NCBI GenBank assembly: GCA_016719755.1
Contig: JADJYM010000011.1
Coordinates: 425,573 to 489,572 of the forward strand
Direction: 5' to 3'
DNA length: 64,000 bases
Source of the DNA: Novosphingobium sp.
GTDB lineage: Bacteria > Pseudomonadota > Alphaproteobacteria > Sphingomonadales > Sphingomonadaceae
The position numbers and the translations under genes are program-made. Shown piece by piece: positions 20,480-30,171 of the stretch (its first letter is position 1; each line of letters begins with the position of its first letter). The notes below the pieces were generated by a model. It was not told the DNA's origin and ran no database searches. It worked only from the letters and a program-made list of their open reading frames with translations.

Positions 20480-23319
20480 GCGGTCTCCTGCGCTCCCTTG
20501 CGCGGCGGAAGGGGGACGAAATAGCCGATTACCAGGAACAGCACGCCCACCCCGATAAAGGTGACGATCCGCGCCCAGCCCTCGGCCGTGGACATATCGA
20601 CGAACACCAGCTTGGCAACGACCACGCCCAGCAGCCCCGCGCCCAGCAGCCATGGCACCCGCATCGCGCGGCGCTTGGCCAGCAGCATCAGGCCCATCGC
20701 CAGCAGGGTCCACAGGATCGCGAGGCCCGTCTGAACCACCTGGCTTTCCCCCAGCGAGACCGGATCGTAGCCCACGCCAAGGTAATGGTGTGCGCTGCGC
20801 AGCCAGATCGTGTTGACTTCCACGAAGCCCAGGATCGCGGCCATGGCCAGCGCGCCCTTTCCGGCAAGGAAGCCTGCCGCGCCCGGCTGCGGCTTGGCGG
20901 TCAGCACCATGCGCCGCCACAGTTCAAGCGCCACCAGCGCCAGCGCCACCGAGAGGTCGACGGGGTTGAGCAGCGGGACATAGGGCAGCGGGTCAGTCAC
21001 TCCGGCGGCAAGCATCGCGGTGAACAGCGCGCCCGTCCACGCCAGCATCGCCAGCACCACGGCTGCGGTCCAGTAATAGGCGGGGGCGTGCGGATGGAGC
21101 GGCCAGCGCAGGCCGGATCGGTCCTGCAGCGGCGCGGCACGTCCGGCCCAACGGGTGAGCAACATCAGGACCGCGACCACGCTGACCAGGAACACCACGC
21201 CCGCCCACGAAGTGTCCCACAGCGCCGCGCGGTCGATGCCAAGATCCAGGCTGTCGGCCACCATTCCGGTGAGCAGCCACACGGTCGCGGCATGGACGAG
21301 GTAATTCCAGCCCGATCGTTTGGCGTCCGGCGCGCTGCCGCGATCGCTGGAGCGCAGCATCCAGAAGTGCAGGCCAAGCGCCGCGAGCCACAAGGCGATG
21401 TCGGGCAGGTAGAGCACGTGGCGCCCAAGCCCGAGCGAAAGCATGAAGGTGAGGAACAGCAGCGGCAGGCTGGCCCGGCCCGGCCAGCTTGCCACGGCCC
21501 AGTCCTTGCGCCGTCCGAACCCGTCGGCCAGCGCGGCCGCGGCGAGCAGGGCGACCATGAAGGTCAGCAGCTGGGTCTCGTAAGTCAGGACGGGCTGCGC
21601 CAGATCGAACGCCTTCGCGGCCGGGATGCTGCGGGTGACTTCCTGGAACAGGGCAATGGCGACGAACAGGAACCCGCCAAGGAAGGCCGGATTGCGCAGC
21701 GCCCGCTCCACCGGGGCATAGGCCAGCGCGGCGCGCGACCCGCTGTGCGGCAGATCGCCGCGCAGCCACCAGGCGGTCAGCAGCAGGGGCAGGGCGATAA
21801 GCAAGGGGCTGACGAAACCGTTGTTCAGCACCGGCACGGCGGAAACACTGGAGGGCAGGTTGCCCAGCAGCACCAGCGCCGCCACGGCCTGAAGCAGCAG
21901 GCCGAACGCGCGGGGCATCCAGCGCGCCTGCCGCTTGCCCACCCAGAACGCGCCCGCGCCTTCCAGCGCCCAGGCGGCCGAGGTCCACTTCGCATCAAGC
22001 GCCAGCGGCACGGCCAGGGTTACAAAGCCGACGCCGATGGCCAGCAGGCATTCGTTGAGCAGGCGCATTTCCTGCTTCGCGCGGCGCATGGTGAAAGCGG
22101 TAATGCCAAGGTAGACGGCACCAAATGCCAGCGCGGAAAAGGCGCTGCCGAACTCGCTGCCGCGCATCATCCCGGCCTGGAGCCCGAACCCGGCCATCGC
22201 CGGTCCGAACAGCAGGGTGGAATCCACCGCATTGCCCAGCTTGCCCGGGGTGTTGTGGGCATAGAGCACGGCGGTTGCCAGGTAGATGCCGACGCTGATC
22301 GCCAGGAATATCTGGCAGGTCAGGTAATGCTGCGGGGCATAGCTGGTCTGGCCCCAGACGATTGCCATGCCGAAAGTGGCAAAGAAGCCCAGCAGGTTGA
22401 GCGCCCGCCAGCTCTTCTTCCAGGCAATCACCAGGATCGCGGCGTTGAGAACGGTGTAATAGGTGAACAGCGGCAGCGGGGTTCTGGAATCGCCGCCCAG
22501 CAGCACCGGCACGGCAAAGCCGCCCAGGAACGATACCAGCGCCATGCCGCGCGCATCCTGCAGCAGCGCCAGCGCGCAGCCGAGCGCGGCGAACAGGATC
22601 ATCAGCGCGAAAGCCGCGCCCATTGGCACCACATCATAAAGACGCGCGGCGGCAAAGACGGTAAGATACATCACCGCCACGCCGCCACCTTGCAGCGCCA
22701 GCGCGAAGTCCGGACGCGCCGTGCGGCGGTTGAAGCCCACCACCAGCAGCGCCGCACCGGCGGCAGCGACCAGCGCAAGGCGCGCCTCGATCGGGAACAG
22801 CCCGGCCTGCGCGGCATAGCGGGCAAGGAAGCTGAGACCCACGAACAGGATCACCAGCCCGACCCGGACGATGGTGTTGCCGCCCAGCAGCCAGTCGCGC
22901 GCCGCCGCAACCCACTGCTCGGCCAAAGATGGCTCGCGCGGGATGGCAGGCTGCGTGGCGGAGACGGCAGGTCCGTTCGCCGCAGGCTCGGGCCAGGCGG
23001 GAGCGATGATTTCCGCAGGGGATTGCCGGGCCTCCATGCCGGGTGCAGGTTCGCCCAGGGTACTTGCCTGCTTTGGCTGCGCGGGCGCGAGATCGGCGGG
23101 CTCTTCCGCTTCGGCTCTCGCGGCGGGTTCGGCTTGCGCGTCGTGGGCCTGGGAATGGAGCGCCTGCGCCACCGCGCGCGCGATTTCGCCGCGCATGGCC
23201 GATCGCAGCCAGAGCCCGAATGGCAAACCCGCCATTCCGCCAAGGATCAGGCCAAAGCCTGAGAACTCAGAGGCGATCCACCCCAGCGTGGCGAAAGCCA
23301 GAACCGTCCACAGTACCAT
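20476..23319 (-). CDS. DUF2339 family polytopic membrane protein
   Basis: Very large inner-membrane protein of 947 residues. It begins with one membrane helix (VLWTVLAFATLGWIAS), then a soluble linker rich in Ala, Pro and Glu to about residue 120, and then some two dozen further hydrophobic segments to the end, for example LALMILFAALGCALALL and LVLAMLAWTGALFTAML. This is the DUF2339 family. It is coupled by stop/start overlap to the DUF3999 gene downstream. No transport or catalytic motif was recognised; a role in the cell envelope is only inferred. Confidence 0.85.
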   Translation of the reverse strand: MVLWTVLAFATLGWIASEFSGFGLILGGMAGLPFGLWLRSAMRGEIARAVAQALHSQAHDAQAEPAARAEAEEPADLAPAQPKQASTLGEPAPGMEARQSPAEIIAPAWPEPAANGPAVSATQPAIPREPSLAEQWVAAARDWLLGGNTIVRVGLVILFVGLSFLARYAAQAGLFPIEARLALVAAAGAALLVVGFNRRTARPDFALALQGGGVAVMYLTVFAAARLYDVVPMGAAFALMILFAALGCALALLQDARGMALVSFLGGFAVPVLLGGDSRTPLPLFTYYTVLNAAILVIAWKKSWRALNLLGFFATFGMAIVWGQTSYAPQHYLTCQIFLAISVGIYLATAVLYAHNTPGKLGNAVDSTLLFGPAMAGFGLQAGMMRGSEFGSAFSALAFGAVYLGITAFTMRRAKQEMRLLNECLLAIGVGFVTLAVPLALDAKWTSAAWALEGAGAFWVGKRQARWMPRAFGLLLQAVAALVLLGNLPSSVSAVPVLNNGFVSPLLIALPLLLTAWWLRGDLPHSGSRAALAYAPVERALRNPAFLGGFLFVAIALFQEVTRSIPAAKAFDLAQPVLTYETQLLTFMVALLAAAALADGFGRRKDWAVASWPGRASLPLLFLTFMLSLGLGRHVLYLPDIALWLAALGLHFWMLRSSDRGSAPDAKRSGWNYLVHAATVWLLTGMVADSLDLGIDRAALWDTSWAGVVFLVSVVAVLMLLTRWAGRAAPLQDRSGLRWPLHPHAPAYYWTAAVVLAMLAWTGALFTAMLAAGVTDPLPYVPLLNPVDLSVALALVALELWRRMVLTAKPQPGAAGFLAGKGALAMAAILGFVEVNTIWLRSAHHYLGVGYDPVSLGESQVVQTGLAILWTLLAMGLMLLAKRRAMRVPWLLGAGLLGVVVAKLVFVDMSTAEGWARIVTFIGVGVLFLVIGYFVPLPPRKGAQETA

Positions 23320-23408
23320 GCCGCATCCCCCTCAGGCGTGGCCGCAGTCTGGCAGAAAGCGCCGCAATTGGAAGCGCGCATAGCGCGGGCTCCCCCCCTG
23401 TCAGGTTG

Positions 23409-24362
23409 CTACAGGCACCCTTCGACATATTCGATGGAGCGGTCGCCGGCAGTGATGGTCTCGACCTTGCCTTGCGCAACGTGGAACTTGATTCCGCGAT
23501 CCTTCCCGGCCCAGAAGAAATAGTCGACGCCGTCGTAGGGGTTGGCCTCCCGTTTCAGCTTGCCCGAACCGTAGGCAGCGAGCAGTGCCTTCTCGGTTGA
23601 GCCGACATGGATGCCGTTGGCGGTCTTGAGCGCGGGGCTGACGGTAAGGAACGAGCCAGCCTTGCCCTCGATCACCATCACGTCCACCAGCCGGTCGTTC
23701 GAACTGTAGGTCTCGCAGGCATAGGTGTCCCAGTCGGCCGACTGCGAGCCGTAATTGCCCTGCGGCCTGAACGCGTCGCTGATCGACTGAAAGGCGTCCC
23801 CGGCCCTGAAACCGTTCATCCCGAAAGCGGTGATCGTCTGCGGTTCGGCCAGGTTGCCTTCCCAGACATAGCTGCCATCGCGGATCTTGAGCCAGCGGGT
23901 GGCGGGGTCGGCCCCTTCGACCCAGCGGCCGGTCAGCATCTCGCCGGGTTCGATCCTGCCGGTCACTTCCGATCCCCGCGCGGTGGGAAAGCTGCGCTTC
24001 TGCGCAGGCGCAACGACCAACCGCTCGATCTCGGCACTGAGGAACCTGTCCACATAGGTATCGAACCACTCCTGCGGGCGGGGCGCGTCCGGGTCTGCTG
24101 CCGCCTCGGTCGCGGCGGCCTCGGGCGCGGGGCTGTCGGCGTCTGCGGATAGCGTCCAGATCGCAACGCCCAGGATCAGGGCAAGAACCAGCGCCGCGCC
24201 AACCGCGATCCCGCCATTACGCAGCCGCGCCTTCGACAGGGTGGGCGAGGGATCGTGTTCGATCGGCTTGCCCGCCTCCAGCTGCACCGGACTGCCGCAG
24301 CCCGGGCAGAACTGGCTGGTGCCCTTCGTCATTTTTCCGCAATTGCGGCAAATTCCCGCCAT
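23409..24362 (-). CDS. Zinc-ribbon membrane protein with periplasmic C-terminal domain
   Basis: Protein of 317 residues. The first 30 residues form a zinc ribbon (CRNCGKMTKGTSQFCPGCG, two Cys-x2-Cys pairs). A single membrane helix follows near residues 52-75 (VGAALVLALILGVAIWTLSA), then an acidic Ala/Pro linker and a long presumably periplasmic domain with an SH3-like first half (LTGRWVEGADPATRWLKIRDG). Start at 24362 places the ribbon directly after the initiator Met. It lies alone between the DUF2339 and SDR genes. Specific family not recognised. Confidence 0.75.
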   Translation of the reverse strand: MAGICRNCGKMTKGTSQFCPGCGSPVQLEAGKPIEHDPSPTLSKARLRNGGIAVGAALVLALILGVAIWTLSADADSPAPEAAATEAAADPDAPRPQEWFDTYVDRFLSAEIERLVVAPAQKRSFPTARGSEVTGRIEPGEMLTGRWVEGADPATRWLKIRDGSYVWEGNLAEPQTITAFGMNGFRAGDAFQSISDAFRPQGNYGSQSADWDTYACETYSSNDRLVDVMVIEGKAGSFLTVSPALKTANGIHVGSTEKALLAAYGSGKLKREANPYDGVDYFFWAGKDRGIKFHVAQGKVETITAGDRSIEYVEGCL

Positions 24363-24425
24363 GCACCCCTCCGCAAGCCCGCACCGTGAAGCTTGCGACA
24401 GTCCGGGCGACAAGTCGATAGGTCT

Positions 24426-25205
24426 TTAACCCGGGGCGGCGGCGGAACCGGCCAGCAGGCCGCCATCGATCGAGAATTCCGCGCCGGTCACATAGCCCGC
24501 CTCGTCCGATGCGAGGAGGACCGCCAGCGCGGCGACTTCCTCTGCCGTGCCGAATCGCCGCAGCGGGGTATCCGCCACCAGCGCGGCCATCCGGTCCGCG
24601 CGGTCCGGCCCGTCGCCCAGCATCGCCTCCCACATGGGCGTCAGGATCGCGGCCGGGTGGAGCGAGTTGCAGCGGATTTGCCAGCCCTGCTGGGCGCACC
24701 ACAGCGCGACCGACTTGGTGTGATTGCGCACCGCCGCCTTGGAACTGGCATAGGCCGCAGCGCCGGGAATGCCGACCAGGCCCGAGCGCGAGGACACATT
24801 GATGATCGAGCCGGTGCCCGCCTGCTTCATCGCGCCGATCGCATAGCGGCAGCCCAGGAAGGTGCCATCGAGATTGACCGCGTGGACCGCGCGCCAGTCA
24901 GCCAGACTGGCGTGTTCGGGATCGTGCGGCCCGGGGGAGCTTTCGAAGCCGGTCACCCCGGCGTTGTTGACCACCACGGCGGCGCGCGGGACTTCGCGGG
25001 CGAGGGTTTCCCAGTCCGCCTCCTCGCGCACGTCGAGCGGCAGGAAACGGCAGCCGATTGTGGCGGCGGCCGCTTCGCCGCCGGGTCTGTCGATATCGGT
25101 CAGGATGACTTCGCCGCCTTCGCCGGCAAAGGCCTGGGCAATGGCGCGGCCGATGCCGCGCGCCGCGCCGGTCACGACGCAGATTTTTCCCGTGAGTCGG
25201 GGCAT
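24426..25205 (-). CDS. Short-chain dehydrogenase/reductase
   Basis: Classical SDR oxidoreductase of 259 residues: cofactor loop [15 protein letters not shown] at residue 11, an acidic DID after the second strand that favours NAD(H), NNAGV, the catalytic Ser in INVSSRSG and the catalytic Tyr/Lys in YASSKAAV. The ending [16 protein letters not shown] is typical. Start at 25205 has AAGGAA upstream; an upstream frame to 25262 lacks this. Substrate cannot be deduced from the context. Confidence 0.9.
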   Translation of the reverse strand: MPRLTGKICVVTGAARGIGRAIAQAFAGEGGEVILTDIDRPGGEAAAATIGCRFLPLDVREEADWETLAREVPRAAVVVNNAGVTGFESSPGPHDPEHASLADWRAVHAVNLDGTFLGCRYAIGAMKQAGTGSIINVSSRSGLVGIPGAAAYASSKAAVRNHTKSVALWCAQQGWQIRCNSLHPAAILTPMWEAMLGDGPDRADRMAALVADTPLRRFGTAEEVAALAVLLASDEAGYVTGAEFSIDGGLLAGSAAAPG

Positions 25206-25342
25206 GGAATTTTCCTTTGGGTACAATTGGTCGGGCGCGGCACCCGGCAGCGGCGGGGCCACGAATGCGCGTCAATCCGCCGGGGCGGTGTCACTGGACC
25301 AAGTGCGTAAACTCCCGTTGCAGGAAGCCGATTGTAGGCCGC

Positions 25343-26764
25343 TCAGGCGGCGCCCTCAAGCCCCAGTTCGCCTAGCTTGCGGTACAGCGTCGAGCGGCCG
25401 ATGCCGAGGCGGCGGGCGACTTCGGTCATCCGTCCGCGATAGTGGCCGATGGCGAGGCGGATCACGTCGGCCTCGATCTCTTCCAGCGGGCGCAGGTTGC
25501 CATCGGGGGTATAGAGCACGACACCCGCGCTTTCCTGCAAGGGCGCGGTCCCGTTCATGCTGTCGCTGCCGAGCAGGTTGGACAGCTGCGGGAAATCGTC
25601 CGAGGTCAGCGCATCGCCATCGCAGAACACCGCCGCGCGGAACAGCACGGCCTGAAGCTGGCGGACGTTGCCCGGCCAGTCATAGGCCGCCAGCAGGGCC
25701 AGCGCGCCATCGGTTATGCCCAGCGCGCGAAGGCCCGGTTGTTCGCCGATCCGGGCAAGGAAATGCCGCGCCAGCGCCGGAATGTCGCCCGGGCGTTCGC
25801 GCAGCGGCGGCAGGTTGACCGTGACCGTGCCGATCGCCGCCAGCAGTTCGGGCAGAAAGTGTCCGCCAGCCACCATGTCGCGCAGTGGCAGGTTTGAAGC
25901 GGCGACCAGCCGCACATCGATCCGGAACGAATGGCGCGCGCCGATCGGCCGCACGTCGCCGCGCTGGATCGATTCAAGCAGGCGCTGCTGGACGTGCATC
26001 GGCAGGCGGTCGATCTCGTCAAGCGCCAGGGTGCCGCCGTCGGCATGCTGAAGCGCGCCGATGTGGCGATCGAAGGCGCCTGGGAAGGCGCCCTTTTCAT
26101 GGCCGAACAGCGCGCTCTCGACCGAATTGGCCGGGATGCCGCCGATGTTGAGCAGCCGGAACGGAGCCTTGGCGCGGGGGCTGGCGGCCTGCATCGCGCG
26201 CACCAGCATTTCCTTGCCGGTGCCACTTTCGCCCTCGATCAACACCGGGCCGTGGCCGCGCGCGGCCTTGGCGGCAATCGCCAGCGCTGTGCGGAACGTG
26301 GGGGCGGCGCCGATCATCGCGTCAAAGTCCGGGCTGGAAGCCATCTTCTCGGTCAGCGGCTGCAGTTCGTCGCGCGGGGCCTCGCGGGTGGTGGCCATGC
26401 GCAGCGCCAGCATCAGCCGGTCGGGCGCGACGGGCTTGATCAGATAATCGGTGGCGCCCGCGCGCATCGCTTCCACCGCCAGCAGCGGCGAGGCGCTGGT
26501 GGTGAGCATCAGGATCGGCAGGGCGGGGCGGCGGGACTTTAGCTCGGCAATCAGGGTGCAGGCCTCGTCGCCGGGCACCCATTGATCCAGCACGATCGCG
26601 CTGAGCTGCATCCCCTGCCGGGTGCCAAGGGTGGCGATCGCGGTTTCGGCATCACGCACGACCAGCGTGCGCCAGCCCTCGCGCGCGGCAAGCGCGGTGA
26701 TCAACCGGCTTTGCGCCGGCTCATCGTCGATCAGCATCAACAGGCGCTGCTCGATTTCCGCCAT
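25343..26764 (-). CDS. NtrC-like response regulator with altered sigma-54 contact motif
   Basis: Transcription regulator of 473 residues with three domains. The receiver has acidic Asp13-Asp14, phosphoacceptor Asp60 and Lys110. The AAA+ domain has Walker A GESGTGK at 178-184 and Walker B LALDE at 246-250. The Fis-type helix-turn-helix at the C-terminus reads MTEVARRLGIGRSTLYRKLG. Two family features are changed: the sigma-54 contact loop GAFTGA reads GAFPGA at 225-230, and the arginine-containing segment normally like FREDLYYRL reads FLPELLAAI at 303-311. It may therefore not be a conventional sigma-54 activator. No partner kinase is adjacent. Confidence 0.85.
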   Translation of the reverse strand: MAEIEQRLLMLIDDEPAQSRLITALAAREGWRTLVVRDAETAIATLGTRQGMQLSAIVLDQWVPGDEACTLIAELKSRRPALPILMLTTSASPLLAVEAMRAGATDYLIKPVAPDRLMLALRMATTREAPRDELQPLTEKMASSPDFDAMIGAAPTFRTALAIAAKAARGHGPVLIEGESGTGKEMLVRAMQAASPRAKAPFRLLNIGGIPANSVESALFGHEKGAFPGAFDRHIGALQHADGGTLALDEIDRLPMHVQQRLLESIQRGDVRPIGARHSFRIDVRLVAASNLPLRDMVAGGHFLPELLAAIGTVTVNLPPLRERPGDIPALARHFLARIGEQPGLRALGITDGALALLAAYDWPGNVRQLQAVLFRAAVFCDGDALTSDDFPQLSNLLGSDSMNGTAPLQESAGVVLYTPDGNLRPLEEIEADVIRLAIGHYRGRMTEVARRLGIGRSTLYRKLGELGLEGAA

Positions 26765-26936
26765 TCTCTGTCTCTAGGCCCCCAACTTTGTCCAGTTGCG
26801 GATAGCGCAGGGAGGTAAAGACGCGATTAAGGCAGGGTATTGACCGGATTATGCCCCAAGCCCCCTTGAGCCGCACGGCGGCTGGCGATAGAGCAACCCG
26901 GAAAGCCCGTTACGGGCACAAATCTGGGGAATGACC

Positions 26937-27059
26937 ATGGCCAGCGGCAACGACATGAAGGCGCACGAATCCACCTATTCCAGCTTCCTCGGGCTGGCGA
27001 AGTGGGGAACCATCGTAACGGTGGCGATCACCGTCCTCGTCATCTACCTGATCGTCTGA
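26937..27059 (+). CDS. aa3-type cytochrome c oxidase subunit IV family, 40 residues
   Basis: Very small membrane protein. After a short polar N-terminus (MASGNDMKAHESTYSSF) there is one membrane helix (WGTIVTVAITVLVIYLIV) reaching the C-terminus, the pattern of the bacterial aa3 oxidase subunit IV family (PF07835). The second of two in-frame ATGs (26937 rather than 26931) has correct spacing from the GGGGA ribosome site. It lies 19 bases upstream of pntAA, apart from any oxidase genes in the window. Confidence 0.82.
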   Translation: MASGNDMKAHESTYSSFLGLAKWGTIVTVAITVLVIYLIV

Positions 27060-27078
27060 GCGCAGGGACAGCGGCGGC

Positions 27079-28194
27079 ATGCGCATCGCGGTCCTCAAGG
27101 AAACCGCGAGCGGGGAAACCCGCGTTGCGGCAACGCCCGAAACTGTAAAGAAATTCATCGCGCTGGGCGCCAGCGTAGCGGTTCAGCCGGGCGCGGGCGA
27201 CAGCGGCTGCATCGCCGATGCGGACTATGCCGCCGCCGGGGCCGAAGTGGCATCCGGCGCGGTCAAGGGTGCGGACATCGTGCTGGGCGTGCAGGGGCCG
27301 GATCCCGCCGCGCTGGCCGGTGCCAATCCGGGCGCGTGGATCGTGGCGGGTCTCGATCCGTTCGGCCAGCGCGCGCGCATTGATGCCTATGCCGCCGCCG
27401 GGTTCGAGGCGCTGGCGATGGAATTCATGCCGCGCATCACCCGCGCGCAATCGATGGACATCCTTTCCAGCCAGTCGAACCTGGCCGGTTACAAGGCGGT
27501 GGTCGAGGCGGCGAATGCCTATGGCCGCGCCTTCCCGATGATGATGACTGCGGCGGGCACGGTTTCGGCCGCCAAGTGCTTCGTCATGGGGGTTGGCGTC
27601 GCGGGCCTCCAGGCGATTGCCACCGCGCGCCGGCTTGGTGCGCAGGTTTCCGCCACCGACGTGCGCTCGGCCACGAAGGAGCAGATCCAGTCGCTCGGCG
27701 CCAAGCCGATCTTCGTCGAGAATGTCGCCGGGATCGAGGGTGAGGGCGCGGGCGGCTATGCCACGGAAATGAGCGAGGAATACCAGAAGGCCCAGGCCGA
27801 ACTGGTATCCAGCCATATTGCCAAGCAGGACATCGTCATCACCACCGCGCTTATCCCGGGGCGGGCGGCACCTAGGCTGATTTCCGACGCCCAGATCGCG
27901 ACGATGAAGCCTGGCAGCGTGATTTTCGATCTTGCCGTGGCGCAGGGCGGCAATGTGGAGGGCAGCAAGCCGGACGAAGTCGTGGTCAAGCACGGCGTCA
28001 AGATCATCGGCTATTCCAACACTCCGGCCAAACTTCCCGCCGATGCTTCGGCGCTGTTCGCGCGCAATCTCTACAACTTCCTGTCCGCCTTCTGGGACAA
28101 GGAGCAGGGGCGCCCGGTGCTGGACGAGGAAATCGGCACCGCGATCCGCCTGACCCAGGGCGGCAAGGTGGTGAACGAGAGGCTGCTGGGGTGA
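27079..28194 (+). CDS. pntAA: NAD(P) transhydrogenase alpha subunit, part 1 (NAD-binding)
   Basis: Soluble NAD(H)-binding subunit (domain I) of the proton-translocating transhydrogenase, 371 residues. It begins MRIAVLKETASGETRVAATP, typical of the AlaDH/PNT N-terminal fold, has RITRAQSMDILSSQ, and the nucleotide-binding GVGVAGLQAIATARRLGA. The alpha subunit is split here, as in Rhodospirillum and other alphaproteobacteria; the membrane part is the next gene. The gap to it is expanded by G-rich sequence. Confidence 0.93.
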   Translation: MRIAVLKETASGETRVAATPETVKKFIALGASVAVQPGAGDSGCIADADYAAAGAEVASGAVKGADIVLGVQGPDPAALAGANPGAWIVAGLDPFGQRARIDAYAAAGFEALAMEFMPRITRAQSMDILSSQSNLAGYKAVVEAANAYGRAFPMMMTAAGTVSAAKCFVMGVGVAGLQAIATARRLGAQVSATDVRSATKEQIQSLGAKPIFVENVAGIEGEGAGGYATEMSEEYQKAQAELVSSHIAKQDIVITTALIPGRAAPRLISDAQIATMKPGSVIFDLAVAQGGNVEGSKPDEVVVKHGVKIIGYSNTPAKLPADASALFARNLYNFLSAFWDKEQGRPVLDEEIGTAIRLTQGGKVVNERLLG

Positions 28195-28205
28195 AGGATA
28201 CCGGT

Positions 28206-28340
<135 letters not shown>

Positions 28341-28420
28341 GGGCTGGGCAGATTGCGCGCTCCCCTCCGCAGGCCTGGCCGCCACCCCCAGGGGAGACTC
28401 TTTGGGAGTCGCCTGCTGAC

Positions 28421-28705
28421 ATGGACTTCATCTCAATCCTGTCCATCTTCGTGATGGCCTGTTTCGTGGGCTACTACGTGGTCTGGTCGGTCACTCCGGC
28501 GCTGCACACGCCGCTGATGGCGGTGACCAACGCGATTTCCTCGGTGATCGTGGTCGGCGCGCTGATCGCCTCGGCGGCGGCGGGTAGCCCGGTCGCCAAG
28601 TGGCTGGGGCTGCTGGCGGTGGTGCTGGCGAGCGTCAACATCTTCGGCGGCTTTGCCGTGACGGCGCGCATGCTGGCGATGTACAAGAAGAAGGAGAAGA
28701 AGTGA
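28421..28705 (+). CDS. pntAB: NAD(P) transhydrogenase alpha subunit, part 2 (membrane)
   Basis: Membrane piece of the split alpha subunit, 94 residues. Three hydrophobic helices are evident: ILSIFVMACFVGYYVVWSV, then the ISSVIVVGALIASAA region, then WLGLLAVVLASVNIFGGF. The Ser/Asn-containing TPLMAVTNAISS motif is conserved in the family. Its stop overlaps the pntB start by one base (TGATG). Confidence 0.92.
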   Translation: MDFISILSIFVMACFVGYYVVWSVTPALHTPLMAVTNAISSVIVVGALIASAAAGSPVAKWLGLLAVVLASVNIFGGFAVTARMLAMYKKKEKK

Positions 28706-30144
28706 TGGACTTCGCGCTTCTCTCTGCAGCTGCCGGCGAACTCGCGGTCAATCCCTGGGTGGCGCTGGCCTATCTCGCCTCGGGCGTGCTGTTCATCCTC
28801 GCGCTGCGCGGGTTGTCCTCGCCCAGCACCAGCCGCGCGGGCAATCGCTATGGCATGATCGGTATGCTGATCGCGGTGGTGACGACGCTGGTGACGCATG
28901 ACATTGCCAGCTTGCCGGAAATCGTCGCGGCGCTGGCCATCGGTGGCGGGATCGGCTGGGTGATCGCCCGGCGCATCGCGATGACCGACATGCCGCAGCT
29001 GGTCGCCGCGTTCCACTCGCTGGTGGGGCTTGCCGCCGTGCTGGTCGGCTGGGCGGCCTATCTCAACCCCGAAGCCTTCGGGATCGTCGGGCCGGACGGG
29101 GCAATCGATCCGGTTTCCCGCCTCGAAATGGGGCTGGGCATCGCGATCGGCGCGATCACGTTCTCCGGCTCGATCATCGCTTTCCTCAAGCTGGCGGGCA
29201 AGATGAGCGGTGCGCCGATCCTGCTGCCCGCGCGCCACGTCATCAATCTTGCCACGCTGGCCGCGATCCTCGGGCTGACCGGCTATTTCATGACCGACCA
29301 GTCGCTGTGGGTGATTGCGACGGTCACCGCGCTGGCGTTCCTGATCGGCTTCCTGCTGATCATCCCGATCGGCGGGGCGGACATGCCGGTGGTCGTCTCG
29401 ATGCTCAATTCCTATTCGGGCTGGGCGGCAGCGGCGATGGGCTTCACGCTGCACAACACGGCGATGATCATCACCGGCGCGCTGGTCGGCTCGTCGGGCG
29501 CGATCCTCTCGTACATCATGTGCAAGGCGATGAACCGCAGCTTCATTTCGGTGATCGCGGGCGGGTTCGGCGCCGATGCCAGCGCGGCTGGCGGCGAGGC
29601 CAAGGAACAGCGCCCGTGGAAGCGCGGCAGCGCCGAGGACGCGGCCTATATGCTGGGCGAGGCGGAAAAGGTCATCATCATCCCCGGTTACGGCATGGCC
29701 GTTTCCCAGGCCCAGCACGCCCTGCGCGAAATGGCCGATCTGCTGAAAGCCAAGGGGGTGGAGGTGAAGTACGCGATCCACCCGGTCGCGGGGCGCATGC
29801 CCGGGCACATGAACGTGTTGCTGGCCGAAGCCAACGTCCCCTATGACGAGGTGTTCGAGCTGGAGGACATCAATAGCGAATTCGCCACTGCCGACGTCGC
29901 CTTCATCATCGGCGCGAACGACGTGGTCAATCCGGCGGCGAAGACCGACAAGTCCTCGCCGATCTACGGGATGCCCGTGTTCGACGTCGACAAGGCCAAG
30001 CAGGTGTTTTTCATCAAGCGCTCGATGGGCGGGGTGGGCTATGCCGGGGTCGACAACGACGTGTTTTATATGGACCAGACCCTGATGCTCCTCGCTGATG
30101 CCAAGAAGATGGTCGAGGACATCAACAAGGGACTGGCGCACTAG
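28705..30144 (+). CDS. pntB: NAD(P) transhydrogenase beta subunit
   Basis: Beta subunit of 479 residues that carries most of the proton channel and the NADP(H)-binding domain III. Eight or nine membrane helices come first, with the conserved segment MPVVVSMLNSYSGWAAAAMG. The C-terminal soluble domain has IIIPGYGMAVSQAQHALRE, HPVAGRMPGHMNVLLAEA, GANDVVNPAA and KRSMGGVGYAG. Together with the two preceding genes it makes a complete enzyme that links NADPH formation to the proton gradient. Confidence 0.95.
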   Translation: MDFALLSAAAGELAVNPWVALAYLASGVLFILALRGLSSPSTSRAGNRYGMIGMLIAVVTTLVTHDIASLPEIVAALAIGGGIGWVIARRIAMTDMPQLVAAFHSLVGLAAVLVGWAAYLNPEAFGIVGPDGAIDPVSRLEMGLGIAIGAITFSGSIIAFLKLAGKMSGAPILLPARHVINLATLAAILGLTGYFMTDQSLWVIATVTALAFLIGFLLIIPIGGADMPVVVSMLNSYSGWAAAAMGFTLHNTAMIITGALVGSSGAILSYIMCKAMNRSFISVIAGGFGADASAAGGEAKEQRPWKRGSAEDAAYMLGEAEKVIIIPGYGMAVSQAQHALREMADLLKAKGVEVKYAIHPVAGRMPGHMNVLLAEANVPYDEVFELEDINSEFATADVAFIIGANDVVNPAAKTDKSSPIYGMPVFDVDKAKQVFFIKRSMGGVGYAGVDNDVFYMDQTLMLLADAKKMVEDINKGLAH

Positions 30145-30171
30145 GAGCGTCATTCGGGCAGTCCCACCTTC

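Noticed and set aside
20344-23262. A 972-codon open frame on the plus strand opposite the DUF2339 gene
   Set aside because: Its product is a His/Gln/Arg-rich mix with no domain, exactly what the antisense of a GC-rich membrane gene gives; the minus-strand frame has a proper membrane protein, ribosome site and coupled neighbour.
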